Shown: positions 32,595-41,867 of the stretch, piece by piece
How the letters are laid out: each line of letters opens with the position of its first letter
Numbering within the stretch: position 1 is the stretch's first letter
Origin: JABIFK01 sp047619225
Lineage (GTDB): Bacteria; Latescibacterota; UBA2968
DNA: 64,000 bases
Reading direction: 5' to 3'
Assembly: GCA_047619225.1 (NCBI GenBank)
Contig: JBLHJX010000001.1
Span: 8,389 to 72,388 of the forward strand
Translations under genes and position numbers: made by a program
The notes under the pieces: model-generated
Databases searched by the model: none
Told to the model about the DNA's origin: nothing
The model's input: only the letters and a program-made list of their open reading frames with translations

Positions 32595-34006
32595 TATCGC
32601 TCCTGCAATCGGTCATCAAGCCGCCCATGAATCACACCAGCTTCTTGGATGTGTTTGGCAACGAGGTTACGAACTTTTTCGTTCGCAGATACTTTTTCTT
32701 TTGTCATAAACTGAGCCACACCACTTTCCACAGCCACCTTAAAAGTCTTGCGCAAATTCAACGGACGACGATCACCATCTGCCAAAGACACCAAGCGTTG
32801 CCCTTTCAGTTTTGTCAAATCATAAACCACCTGCAAACCTGAAGGATAAAAGAATGCTGTCAGATCATCCAACCCTTCTTCCATGAGACGACTCACTTCC
32901 TCACCCCGCATCTCTACGACCACAAGGTGATGATCTGGGGGATAAACGCGATAAAGATCTTGTACGCGTATCGCGCCTTCGGGCAATTCAGAATCTAAAG
33001 ACAATGCCGAAACAAGGGCTATATCTGCATCCGCTACAGACCGCATCAAATCCGCGACCAAATACCCAAAAGCGCCTGCTTGTCCTATGGAGGCACCAAA
33101 CCCACCAGCAGAATTGCCCAATGCGGCTGTTACCGACATCCGTTCACCAAGCAAAGGCAAAGTCCACTCAGATAAAGCAACCGTCATCGCATCAATAGAT
33201 CCGACAGGAATATCCAAGGGTATGAGTTGTGTGCTTTGCACGGTCACAACCCCTTGATTGATCTGCAGATCCACACGCCCCACAGACTGCCCCCAGGGTC
33301 CTGCATTCCGAATGGTTACCCCGTTAATTTGGGAATTACTCTCCGAGGACAACTCAGAATAAGTCCCCACAATGAGGTCAACGTCAGGAACCTCCATAGC
33401 CAAAGTCGAATCGGCCTCGAACCCCAAATGGGTTAATAGAACAATCACGTCGGCTTGCTGTTTCAAAAATGGCACATAATACCGTGCTGCCAATACTGCG
33501 TCCCCAGACCCAATGCTTGCAGCACCCGTTCCCAAACCTAAGACGCCAACACGCAAACCACCTGCCTGTATCACCGCGTAGGGTTGCACTTGAAATAGAA
33601 AGCGCCCGTTCTGTAGTCTATGCAAGTTGGCACCCAACACAGAAAATTGAGCGCCTCGCAAGGCTTGGTTTAAAAAATTGGCATCTGTTTGTGTTTCGTA
33701 TTTCCCCAATACCCAAGCATCGTAACCCGCACGGGTCATGATATCCACTGTAGGTGACATTTTTCCATCGGGGTGTTCAAAAACAGCTTCTTGTGGCGAA
33801 AATGCATTGCCTGCATCAAGCAAAACAACCGCCCCAGTTTCACTTTGTACCTGATTTTTGAGTGCCCCCACTTTCATCATCAGTTGAAAGCGGCCATGCA
33901 GTTGATTTGTATGCAAAATAGTCAGGCGTCCTTCTTCAGCCCCAATATTAGCACCCCAACAAACAATAGAAATGACAGTCAGGGTTCTCAAAACCTTCTT
34001 GAACAA
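32594..34006 (-). CDS. 5'-nucleotidase-family exported protein with degenerate active site
   Basis: 470 residues: signal peptide (about 1-23, IGA|EE), metallophosphatase-type domain (about 26-260) and a 5_nucleotid_C-type domain (about 285-440). The metal ligands are all replaced: ILHTNQLHG (usual ND-x-HG), LLDAGNAF (usual AGD), LGKYETQ (usual GNHEF), VGTYSELS (usual GGHSH). The substrate loop N-x-GGIR is also missing. The fold is preserved, so this looks like a periplasmic pseudo-enzyme, perhaps binding a ligand. It starts at TTG after AAGGAGG and heads the operon running down to 27936. Confidence 0.82.
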   Translation of the reverse strand: MFKKVLRTLTVISIVCWGANIGAEEGRLTILHTNQLHGRFQLMMKVGALKNQVQSETGAVVLLDAGNAFSPQEAVFEHPDGKMSPTVDIMTRAGYDAWVLGKYETQTDANFLNQALRGAQFSVLGANLHRLQNGRFLFQVQPYAVIQAGGLRVGVLGLGTGAASIGSGDAVLAARYYVPFLKQQADVIVLLTHLGFEADSTLAMEVPDVDLIVGTYSELSSESNSQINGVTIRNAGPWGQSVGRVDLQINQGVVTVQSTQLIPLDIPVGSIDAMTVALSEWTLPLLGERMSVTAALGNSAGGFGASIGQAGAFGYLVADLMRSVADADIALVSALSLDSELPEGAIRVQDLYRVYPPDHHLVVVEMRGEEVSRLMEEGLDDLTAFFYPSGLQVVYDLTKLKGQRLVSLADGDRRPLNLRKTFKVAVESGVAQFMTKEKVSANEKVRNLVAKHIQEAGVIHGRLDDRLQER

Positions 34007-34111
34007 AAGTCTACCTCCTTGGTTATCTCAACCAACACGCTTACCAGCTATAAACTATGTGAGCCATAATCTCAACATTGCCGCAGGTTTTGAACATCGT
34101 ATCAATGCCTA

Positions 34112-35302
34112 TCAGATCCGTTTAACACGATGTTGCCGTTCAAGGTTGTTCCAACCCAAACGTTTACCTTCAACATCTAACCATGCACCATATGCCCTGG
34201 GCATCTCAACCAACTCCCCTAACCCTGCATCATTACGCCATTTAACCAACGGATGTTCACGATCTTGTTGGGGCAATGCTACAGCCCGCCTATAAGCACC
34301 CGATTCAAAAATGGCCATCATAATCTCCATCACATGCAAACCTTCTTGGCCGCTGGAGGCGTGAGGCCTATCTTCATCCAGTGCGTTAATATATTCATCT
34401 ACATAAAGGTATTCATCGGCTGCCGCTTCATTGTTAGCGTGATAATGCTCAGGATAAACAAAGGGCAAGGTTTCCCAATCTGCCCCCGGCGATCCAGGAT
34501 GACTATGGGCTGTTGATTTGAACCAAGCACCCGAGTTGTGCCAAAAAAGACGGCCTTCAGTACCAAATACTTCAAACCCATGAGCGGTCGAATCCATTTC
34601 AGGAAACCGGTGCTGGGTCAAAATAGCCGTGACGCGATTTTCAAAAGTCATGGTTGCTGTAATGTCTTCACCGGCAATAATGCCCATGCCACTTGGTGAA
34701 GGCAGTACATCTTCTGGTCCAATAGGCACGCCATTTGTACGAATGTCAGCCATCACGTGCGAGCAAGGCCCCGTCAGTTCCAACATAGCATTGATCGAAT
34801 GGGTGCCAATATTCATCAAGCCATACCCGCCATAGTACCCTTTTCCACTACCCAATATCTGACGCAATCGTCCAATTTTTCCCGCTTTCAGCGCGCGCGA
34901 AACTGCCTGCAAAGCAGCACCTGATCGTCCCTGGTGATGTACGGCAATTTGCACCCCTTTTTCTTTGGCCTTAACAAGGAGAGCATCGGCCTGATCTAAG
35001 GTCGCGCAAAGCGGTTTTTCAATATCAATGTGTGCCCCATATTCGACCACCCGCATTCCCAGTTCAAAATGAAATTCAGTCCCAGTCGGAATGGCGACAA
35101 TATCGGGCTGTATGTGCTGCATCATCTCATCCAAATCATCAAATCGCGCAGCCACACCCAACCGATCACCCAATTCATCACGTCTTTCGGGTAGCAAATC
35201 ACAGAGCCCCACAATATCACATCGTGGGTGGGCATGATAAGCCAAAGCCGCAGACGTTCCCCGTGCCCTGCATCCCAAAATACACACCCGATAGGTTTTC
35301 AC
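34112..35302 (-). CDS. Gfo/Idh/MocA-family oxidoreductase
   Basis: 396 residues. Rossmann fold (YRVCILGCRARGTSAALAYHAH), EKP motif in DIEKPLCATL, and the C-terminal domain with GYGLMNIGTHSINAMLEL. Probably oxidises a sugar or polyol derivative with NAD(P). GTG start preceded by AGGAGG. It follows the aldolase-type PLP enzyme by 9 bases, so the two form one unit. Confidence 0.92.
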   Translation of the reverse strand: MKTYRVCILGCRARGTSAALAYHAHPRCDIVGLCDLLPERRDELGDRLGVAARFDDLDEMMQHIQPDIVAIPTGTEFHFELGMRVVEYGAHIDIEKPLCATLDQADALLVKAKEKGVQIAVHHQGRSGAALQAVSRALKAGKIGRLRQILGSGKGYYGGYGLMNIGTHSINAMLELTGPCSHVMADIRTNGVPIGPEDVLPSPSGMGIIAGEDITATMTFENRVTAILTQHRFPEMDSTAHGFEVFGTEGRLFWHNSGAWFKSTAHSHPGSPGADWETLPFVYPEHYHANNEAAADEYLYVDEYINALDEDRPHASSGQEGLHVMEIMMAIFESGAYRRAVALPQQDREHPLVKWRNDAGLGELVEMPRAYGAWLDVEGKRLGWNNLERQHRVKRI

Positions 35303-35311
35303 CCCAACCTC

Positions 35312-36364
35312 CTATTGTGCGAGTTTCTTTGCCAAGGCTTGAATTGCTTCCGCAGCCACATCGACATCAGTTTCCGAAATACCCAAGTGAGGAATTAAGC
35401 GAACCAAAGTCGGCCCCGGGGCACTCACGCGGATGCCAAATTCTGCCAAAAGTTGATCGCCAAATTCAAGAGAAGAGATACCCAAACCTTTCACGTCAAA
35501 ACGCACCATATTGGTCTCTACGCCATCCACATCAATCTCAATTCCCGGCGTACCTGCAATACCCACTGCCAACCGTTTTGCATGGGCATGGTCTTCGGCC
35601 ATACGGTCTACATGATGATCCAGAGCATACGTTCCCGCAGCAGCAATAATACCCGCTTGCCGCATCGCGCCACCAATGCGTTGTTTCCATTGCCAAGCAT
35701 CTTGGATAAAAGCAGCAGACCCTGCCAGTACACCCCCAATAGGTGCACCCAAGCCCTTGCTCAAATCAATCCACAACGTGTCAAATGGCTCTGCATAATC
35801 CTTTGCCGCAATCCCGGTAGCAACCGTAGCGTTCAACAATCTCGCGCCATCCATGTGGGTTAATGCCCCGCGTTCGTGAGCAGTCGCGCACACAGCCTGA
35901 ATTTGTTCCAATGGCCAAATACGGCCACCGGGTTTATTTGTTGTTTGCTCTACACAAACCAATCGGAAAGGTGGTTTATACCGAGTCGGAGTCTCCATCA
36001 CCGCATCCATCTGCTCGGGTGTAAACATGCCATTTTCGCCATCGATAGGATACATCGTTGCCCGAGCCAACACCGCCGCCCCCCCCGCTTCAGAAATAAG
36101 TGGGTGTGCGGTACGATCCATTAAAATGAGATCTCCAGCTTGGCAATGAACAGCGTACGAAATTTGATTGCACATCGTGCCAGATGGCAACAAAAGTGCT
36201 GCCTCTTTGCCAAGTAAATTGGCTACTTTGTCTTGCAAAGCATTGACCGAAGGGTCTTCTCCTTTTTGTTCGTCACCCACCTCGGCTTCACACATAAATG
36301 CGCGCATGGCCAGGGTTGGTTTGGTTGACGTGTCGCTATACAGATCAATCTTGATATTTGGCAT
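35312..36364 (-). CDS. Threonine aldolase-family PLP enzyme
   Basis: 350-residue fold-type I PLP enzyme of the beta-eliminating lyase/low-specificity L-threonine aldolase family, cleaving L-threonine or allo-threonine to glycine and acetaldehyde. LYSDTSTKPTLAMRAFM at the start, LLPSGTMCNQI, HMDGARLLNA (Asp contacting the PLP nitrogen) and the PLP lysine in DLSKGLGAPIGG all fit. The ATG at 36364 follows GAGGA; the frame to 36382 is less likely. First of a two-gene unit with the Gfo/Idh gene. Confidence 0.93.
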   Translation of the reverse strand: MPNIKIDLYSDTSTKPTLAMRAFMCEAEVGDEQKGEDPSVNALQDKVANLLGKEAALLLPSGTMCNQISYAVHCQAGDLILMDRTAHPLISEAGGAAVLARATMYPIDGENGMFTPEQMDAVMETPTRYKPPFRLVCVEQTTNKPGGRIWPLEQIQAVCATAHERGALTHMDGARLLNATVATGIAAKDYAEPFDTLWIDLSKGLGAPIGGVLAGSAAFIQDAWQWKQRIGGAMRQAGIIAAAGTYALDHHVDRMAEDHAHAKRLAVGIAGTPGIEIDVDGVETNMVRFDVKGLGISSLEFGDQLLAEFGIRVSAPGPTLVRLIPHLGISETDVDVAAEAIQALAKKLAQ

Positions 36365-36545
36365 AAAATCCTCGTCTATCAAAAATCTAGAATTTGGTTT
36401 TCAACTGGCCTCAAATATTGGGTTTAACCCGCATTAACTTAGGCTCGAATGCCCCACAGGGCAAGCTATTTCCCGACACGAAAGCAAATACCCCAAACAG
36501 CACTTCTGTTCAGGGTATAAGGTATATCAACCGGAATGATAATAC

Positions 36546-37514
36546 TCAACCGCCACCTTCTGAATCCGTTTTAAATAAGTCTAAAAAACGATCTTCATAA
36601 AAGTGGTACAAATTCCAGTGATCAAGCTCTTTCTTTAGTAAGTTTGCTTTCACCCGAAACCGATCCGGAGAGGGCTGTTGTAAAACCTCTACAAATAGAG
36701 TTTCAATGCGTTCCATAACGTATTGTGGCACTTTGTCTTCTTCCACACCTTCCATCTCTAATTCGCTATCTTGATCAAATTCCATAGAAGAAAAGGCTTT
36801 GTGAATCTGCGACTCAATGTCTTCCATGGTGTGTTCCATCTTTTCAACTGCCTCGTCAATTTCAGACATATCCAAATCACAACCCAAAAAGCGTTCTAAC
36901 ACACGCACAATTTCACGCGACGCTTTGGGATTGGGAATCGTCGCTGCATATTGGGGCATCGTACCCATCAAACAAGCAGCGTTTAAGGACCGCGCCCCCG
37001 CACATCCAACCAACAAACCATTCAGCCCAGACACCAAACCTTGCTGTAAAATCTCGACCCCATGGGGCAACAACTGGTCTCGAAATTCTGAGTTGTTTGC
37101 GATCCCGAGCACTTGCGCCGGTTCTTTATGGCTAATAGGCAAAAAATAAGAAGCACACGTAAGCACAGTTTCAACGCCACATTTCTCGCTCAAATCCAAA
37201 ATGAGCTCCATCAACTCCATGCCTGGCGCCCCACCAATTTGGGCTTCGCTTTGAAAAATGATCAGTTCTATTTCTGGAACACTATAAAATGTGTGTGTTG
37301 GTGCGTCGGGCAATCTGGCAACACCCTTTTCTACCACAACAGCATCAGCTGTAAAATAGGAGAGCATATCGACCTCTGCAATGGGCTTCGCATCCAACTT
37401 GCGCCTCAGATAGTCAATCGCACCCACGCCCACACTCCCAATACCTGGCCAACCTGCCAAAAGCACCGATGCCTGAAAATCTGGAGAAAGTTCATCTTTG
37501 TAATTGATCTTCAT
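36546..37514 (-). CDS. PAC2-family protein (proteasome assembly chaperone-like)
   Basis: 322 residues. Residues about 10-230 match the PAC2/DUF75 family: LLAGWPGIGSVGVGAIDYL, ELIIFQSEAQ, GLNGLLVGCAGARSLNAACLMGTMPQYAA and IPNPKASREIVRVLERFLG. The family includes eukaryotic proteasome chaperones and bacterial proteins of unsettled function. The last 90 residues are strongly acidic and helical. The start ATG at 37514 has AGGAG upstream; the longer frame to 37709 runs into the next gene. It lies alone between the sugar operon and the threonine aldolase unit; no proteasome genes are seen. Confidence 0.85.
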   Translation of the reverse strand: MKINYKDELSPDFQASVLLAGWPGIGSVGVGAIDYLRRKLDAKPIAEVDMLSYFTADAVVVEKGVARLPDAPTHTFYSVPEIELIIFQSEAQIGGAPGMELMELILDLSEKCGVETVLTCASYFLPISHKEPAQVLGIANNSEFRDQLLPHGVEILQQGLVSGLNGLLVGCAGARSLNAACLMGTMPQYAATIPNPKASREIVRVLERFLGCDLDMSEIDEAVEKMEHTMEDIESQIHKAFSSMEFDQDSELEMEGVEEDKVPQYVMERIETLFVEVLQQPSPDRFRVKANLLKKELDHWNLYHFYEDRFLDLFKTDSEGGG

Positions 37515-37609
37515 GACACAATCTCCTACGCTCCCTAAAAAAATGGACTCAAAATCATCTGATAGGGATAAAATGTATAATAAAATGCCCCTTCGCACAA
37601 CTTTTGCAC

Positions 37610-38686
37610 CTAATGTGCCAACGGATGTGTACGTATGTCCAATGGAAACGAAACCCGCGTGGAAGACAAATGCGAGGCATAAATACCGTGAATCATCTCT
37701 AAGGCCCACCGTGCATCATCCGCCGAGGAAATAGGATCGCGGTTCTCTTCTACTGCTGCGATCAGATCCATTACAGCCAATCGGTTGCCATCACTTTGTA
37801 AAGACCCCATGGGCACACCTAGGTCTCGCCATGTTTGCCCACTTTCCCAGGGTGTCCATACATCCGACTCTAACATGGAAACGAAACCCGCATCCCCATT
37901 GATCGCAATCCGCGCGGTTTCCCCAATGAGAACAAGGCCATACCCACGTCCTTTGCCAGGCTGATCTCGACGTGACGTAAAATGGCCAGTTACATCTGCA
38001 TCAAAAAGAAAAGTGCTTGTTACAAAATCACCCGCAATAAGTCCAATGGGTTCATTGGCTTCCTGGGCATCTGTCAAGACAACATCTGCACCATCTTTAC
38101 CCACCCGCGCCATAACCGTCTTTGGATTGCCAGCAAATAGGCGCATCATATTAAAAAGGTGCGTGCCCAATACCAAAGTATCTTCACCCCCACCCCGGTG
38201 ATCTTGCTTGCCATAGGCTTCCAAGGCCAACAACTTCCCAATGCGCCCCGAAGATACCCATTCGCGCACAGCCTGTACTTGAGGCAAATACACACCTTGA
38301 TGCGCCACGGCAATCTTCAGGCCGGCGGATCCAGCTGCAGCAACAATACGATCTGCTGAAGCCAGATCTGCCGCCATCGGTTTTTCGCAGTAAATATGAC
38401 ACCCTGCCGAAAGACAAGCCAGAATCATCTCTTCGTGTTGGTCAACCCAACGCGGGCAGACACTCACAATATCAAGTGACTCTTTCGCCAACATGTCATG
38501 ATAACTGGCATATCCATGGTCCGCACCGGTCTCGACGACAGCTTTTTGCCTGCCTTCCTTATCAGGGTCTGCAACCGCGATGAAGTCTACATTGTCCAAG
38601 TTGCAATAAGGCATATGCAAGCGGTGACCAAAATTACCCTTACCTGTGTGCCCTATTGCGCCAGCTCGATATCTTCTGTCAGTCAT
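37610..38686 (-). CDS. Gfo/Idh/MocA-family oxidoreductase
   Basis: 358 residues. N-terminal Rossmann segment AGAIGHTGKGNFGHRLHMPY, EKP motif in YCEKPMAADLASAD, and C-terminal domain with VLGTHLFNMMRLFAG. ATG 38686 lies 8 bases after the stop of the dehydrogenase gene; the frame to 38722 overlaps that gene. Last gene of a four-gene carbohydrate unit (SMP-30, epimerase, MDR dehydrogenase, this one). Likely oxidises a sugar acid or polyol. Confidence 0.92.
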   Translation of the reverse strand: MTDRRYRAGAIGHTGKGNFGHRLHMPYCNLDNVDFIAVADPDKEGRQKAVVETGADHGYASYHDMLAKESLDIVSVCPRWVDQHEEMILACLSAGCHIYCEKPMAADLASADRIVAAAGSAGLKIAVAHQGVYLPQVQAVREWVSSGRIGKLLALEAYGKQDHRGGGEDTLVLGTHLFNMMRLFAGNPKTVMARVGKDGADVVLTDAQEANEPIGLIAGDFVTSTFLFDADVTGHFTSRRDQPGKGRGYGLVLIGETARIAINGDAGFVSMLESDVWTPWESGQTWRDLGVPMGSLQSDGNRLAVMDLIAAVEENRDPISSADDARWALEMIHGIYASHLSSTRVSFPLDIRTHPLAH

Positions 38687-38693
38687 TTTTGTC

Positions 38694-39740
38694 TCAGGGT
38701 AAAAACACCACACCCAACGCACGGTCGGGGTGCTGAATCAAATCTTCACAGGCTTCGGGTGCATCGTCAAGTGCCACACGATGGGTGATCAACGGCTCAA
38801 CCAACAAACCACCTGAATCCATAAACCACAAGCATTCTTCCATGTTGCGTCGTGTTGTCCACTGAATAAAAACACCTGGGTAATCTGCGCCGTGTTCCCA
38901 AGCTTCGTCATGATAACCAGGGCCCGTGCGTGCGGCACTGCGCACATCTAAGTTGCCCAAGGCAGCGGCAAAACCGTGTTCAATCCGTGCCCCTCCCACA
39001 ATAACAATACGCCCCATCAAATGCGAATCGGGTGCTTTTTTGATCATCTTTGTGAGCGTTACAAAAGCTTGTGTGCCATCTCCTCCAAAAGCAATCACGG
39101 CACCATCTAAGCCATAACCTCGAGAAAAAATGGGTGCCACAGCAATGGGGTCTTCTTCTTTAATATTCACCCCTCGCTCCAAACCACATGCATGGGCTTT
39201 CTCCAACCGCATAGGCAATTGATCTAACGCAATCACATGACACCCCGACAAACGTCCAAATTGACATGTAAATTGCCCGACCAACCCCAATCCCACGACA
39301 CCCACAAATTCGCTGAAACGAAAATCGCCTCTGCGAAAAGCATTTAACCCCGTTGCGACAAGGTGAATGGACGCTGCGTGTTCGTAGCTGACACCGTCTG
39401 GAATCGGAACAGCCATGTTGCGAGGCACGCAGCCATGGCTGGCATGCTGGGCATATCCCCCACCCATACAAGCCACCCGCGTACCAATCTCAATATCTTC
39501 ACAGCCTTCCCCGTGCCCAATCACAACACCGGCATTGGAATAACCAAAAGGACGAGGTCCCCCATCTGTTGGGTTCTCTCGCCTGCGTTTTACACCACCC
39601 AATTCTGTCCCGGGACTAACCATGCTGGCTTTCACCTCAACAAGCACCTGCCCAGGTTTGGGCTGCGGTAAGGGTTCTTCAATAACCGATATCGTCCCAG
39701 CACCATCAATAGCAGCGACTCTTCTAGTGCTGTCAGCCAT
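38694..39740 (-). CDS. MDR-family (zinc-type alcohol dehydrogenase-like) oxidoreductase
   Basis: 348-residue medium-chain dehydrogenase. The N-terminal GroES-like part has MVSPGTELGGVKRR and GYSNAGVVIGHGEG; the cofactor domain has VVGLGLVGQFTCQFG. The usual catalytic-zinc GHE motif is replaced by GYSNAGVV, and the structural-zinc cysteine cluster is absent, as in some sugar-modifying MDR enzymes. The ATG overlaps the epimerase stop (TAATG). It probably interconverts a hydroxyl and keto group on the same carbohydrate handled by its neighbours. Confidence 0.9.
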   Translation of the reverse strand: MADSTRRVAAIDGAGTISVIEEPLPQPKPGQVLVEVKASMVSPGTELGGVKRRRENPTDGGPRPFGYSNAGVVIGHGEGCEDIEIGTRVACMGGGYAQHASHGCVPRNMAVPIPDGVSYEHAASIHLVATGLNAFRRGDFRFSEFVGVVGLGLVGQFTCQFGRLSGCHVIALDQLPMRLEKAHACGLERGVNIKEEDPIAVAPIFSRGYGLDGAVIAFGGDGTQAFVTLTKMIKKAPDSHLMGRIVIVGGARIEHGFAAALGNLDVRSAARTGPGYHDEAWEHGADYPGVFIQWTTRRNMEECLWFMDSGGLLVEPLITHRVALDDAPEACEDLIQHPDRALGVVFLP

Positions 39741-40531
39741 TACATCCTCACAATCTGTTTCATGCGTTTGGCCATTTCAATTTGCACATCGCGGTCCCCA
39801 CCCACTTCGTGAATCACCGAATTATCATATCCAATTTCACGCAACAGAGCCACAATTGTCGCCCAATCGGTATCGCCATCCATCAATGGCACAAACTGGC
39901 GGTCTCGTCTTACGAAGTCCTTAAAGTGTACGCGCTTAATTCTACTTCCCAATCCGCGAATCCAATGCTCTGGGTAACCATAAAACATCATATTGGCCGT
40001 ATCGACATACACACCAATGGCATCGTTTCCAACCGCATCGACAAATTCGGCATTCTCACGGGGGCTCAACAGAAATTTGTTCCACACATTTTCAATGCCC
40101 ACAGCCACACCCTTTTCCTGTGCATAAGGGGCAACTTCTTTCATCATTCCCAAAAAACGATCCCATGCTTCTTCATAGGTTCCTTCAACCGTCAATTGCC
40201 CCGGATGCAACAAAATTGCGCCAACATCCAAAACATGCGCTATGTCAATGGCCCGAGTCAAGCATTTGAGTCCCGCTTCGTTTGCCGATGCGTCTGGGCT
40301 TAGCAGATTGCCCCGGTCTTCATACCAGGCAATTGCACTGGTCACGTCAACCCCTGCATCATCACATTTCTTTTTGACTGCGCGAATTTCGTCGTCACTC
40401 ATCTCTACGTCAGGGTCACGACCCGCTCCAAAAACAAGTTCCAAAGCCTCATATCCCGCTTCCTGACACATGTCCAACGTTTCATCCAACGACCAGCTGC
40501 CCAAGATAATCTGTGTGACACCGATTTTCAT
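39740..40531 (-). CDS. Sugar phosphate isomerase/epimerase (TIM barrel)
   Basis: 263 residues of the xylose isomerase-like family. MKIGVTQIILGSWSLDETL at the start; metal-site blocks ALELVFG, VAVGIENVWNKF, YVDTANMM, RVHFKDF and HEVGG place Glu, Asp, His and Glu at the expected strand ends, so the site looks intact. The start ATG at 40531 has GGGAGG upstream; the frame to 40600 overlaps the SMP-30 gene. Overlaps the MDR gene by one base. Confidence 0.92.
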   Translation of the reverse strand: MKIGVTQIILGSWSLDETLDMCQEAGYEALELVFGAGRDPDVEMSDDEIRAVKKKCDDAGVDVTSAIAWYEDRGNLLSPDASANEAGLKCLTRAIDIAHVLDVGAILLHPGQLTVEGTYEEAWDRFLGMMKEVAPYAQEKGVAVGIENVWNKFLLSPRENAEFVDAVGNDAIGVYVDTANMMFYGYPEHWIRGLGSRIKRVHFKDFVRRDRQFVPLMDGDTDWATIVALLREIGYDNSVIHEVGGDRDVQIEMAKRMKQIVRM

Positions 40532-40547
40532 CCTCAGCCTCCCTTTT

Positions 40548-41429
40548 TTAGGAAATACGTGGAAAAGCAAGATAACCTGGTACATTGCATTCAACAGCAT
40601 ATACCGAAGTGCTCGCAGTAATATACAACGTGGTTAAATCTGGTCCACCAAAAGTACAATTTGTAGGTGTTTCGGGCGTTGGCAAAAAGCTGAGCTGCTG
40701 ACCTTGATTTGAAAACACGTAAACCCCACCCAAATCACCAGTTCCTGCAGTTAAATAAATGTTGCCTTCTAAATCCAACACCATGCCATCACCACCCCGA
40801 CCTGGCGAAAAATCATAAAGTTCAGCCTTACGCAACCAGGCGTCGAATTCTGCCTCATACCCATATGCCACCAGGGTACGCGCACCACTATCATCGGGGT
40901 TGTTATCGACCAAATAAATGGTCCTGCCATCCGGCGTCATCAATATGCCATTGGGTGTTTCAACACCATCAATCACACGTGTCAGGTCACCATTGTTTTC
41001 GATGCGGTAAACAGCCATTTCATCTTGCTCTAAATCTGACCGATCACCGTACCTTGGGTCTGTAAAATAAATTCGGCCCTCAGGATCAAAACACAAATCA
41101 TTTGGACTGTTTAACCGTTTGCCCCCATAATGTGATGCCAAAACGGTTATAGACCCGTCTGGTTCATAGCGTTGAACTTCTTGTGCACCCCCTTCACCTT
41201 GGGCACAGCAAGTAACCAACCTGCCCTCTGGGTCAAAGTTCATACCGTTGGCTCGCCCGCTTGGCTGCTTCCAAATATCGACCACACCATTGGCACGCAA
41301 CACCATAATTCGATTATTCGGAGAATCTGAAAAAAACAGATTTCCTTCCGCATCTGCTGCTGGCCCTTCAGTAAAGAGACAATCACCTGCAACTTTCTCC
41401 AAATCTACATCACCATCATCCAAGTCCAC
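40548..41429 (-). CDS. SMP-30/gluconolactonase-family protein
   Basis: 293-residue six-bladed beta-propeller hydrolase, probably opening a sugar lactone. LFTEGPAADAEGNLFFSDSPNNRI supplies the first metal Glu; SPNDLCFDPEGRIYFTDPRYG holds the Asn and Asp of the site; TPNGILMTPDGRTIYLVDN and GRGGDGMVLDLEGNIYLT complete it. There is no signal peptide. It starts at GTG after AGGAGGG. First gene of the four-gene unit. A lactonase with two dehydrogenases and an epimerase suggests oxidative breakdown of a sugar via its lactone. Confidence 0.92.
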   Translation of the reverse strand: MDLDDGDVDLEKVAGDCLFTEGPAADAEGNLFFSDSPNNRIMVLRANGVVDIWKQPSGRANGMNFDPEGRLVTCCAQGEGGAQEVQRYEPDGSITVLASHYGGKRLNSPNDLCFDPEGRIYFTDPRYGDRSDLEQDEMAVYRIENNGDLTRVIDGVETPNGILMTPDGRTIYLVDNNPDDSGARTLVAYGYEAEFDAWLRKAELYDFSPGRGGDGMVLDLEGNIYLTAGTGDLGGVYVFSNQGQQLSFLPTPETPTNCTFGGPDLTTLYITASTSVYAVECNVPGYLAFPRIS

Positions 41430-41867
41430 TCAGCCCTCCTAAAACCAACAGAAACTCCGGTTTTCAATTCACACATCATAGCTAAAACTACCAACAACAT
41501 ACAAATGGAATCCCAATACGATCACCAAAACGATACCACAACAAGAACACCCGTGACATAAGATTCTTTCGTTGTGCCGATCTGCCATTGTTCATATTGT
41601 CAAAATAAGACCCCCATTGGAAAAAGCAAGCCCTTCTAAACCTGATCCCCTTGTGCGAACAGCTTGACAGCTTCCTTTTTTTTCCTTATCACAACACCGT
41701 TCCACAGTTCTGTTTTTCACTTTTCCTATGGCGTTCACACAATGAAGCACGCGACCTCTTGGCCAAAGAACACGAACAAATATTCAAAGACGCTAGACTG
41801 ACACAATAAAAGATCCATCAGTTCCCGTAAGGGATAATTCAACACAATCACAGAAAAGGAAATTTCC
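41430..41867. other. 438-base divergent intergenic region
   Basis: No gene seen in either direction. It must hold promoters for the SMP-30 unit (-) and the Gfo/Idh gene at 41868 (+). A weak plus-strand pair, TTGACA (41664-41669), 17 bases, TATCAC, lies about 175 bases before the plus-strand gene. I saw no clear operator, riboswitch or repeat. Confidence 0.4.

Noticed and set aside
36455..36480. GG-N10-GC match upstream of the threonine aldolase gene
   Set aside because: Only the -12 TTGC fits; the -24 half (CGGGAA) is poor. Such matches are expected by chance.
41430..41867. Possible riboswitch or small RNA in the long divergent gap
   Set aside because: No strong stem, terminator or known riboswitch core was seen.
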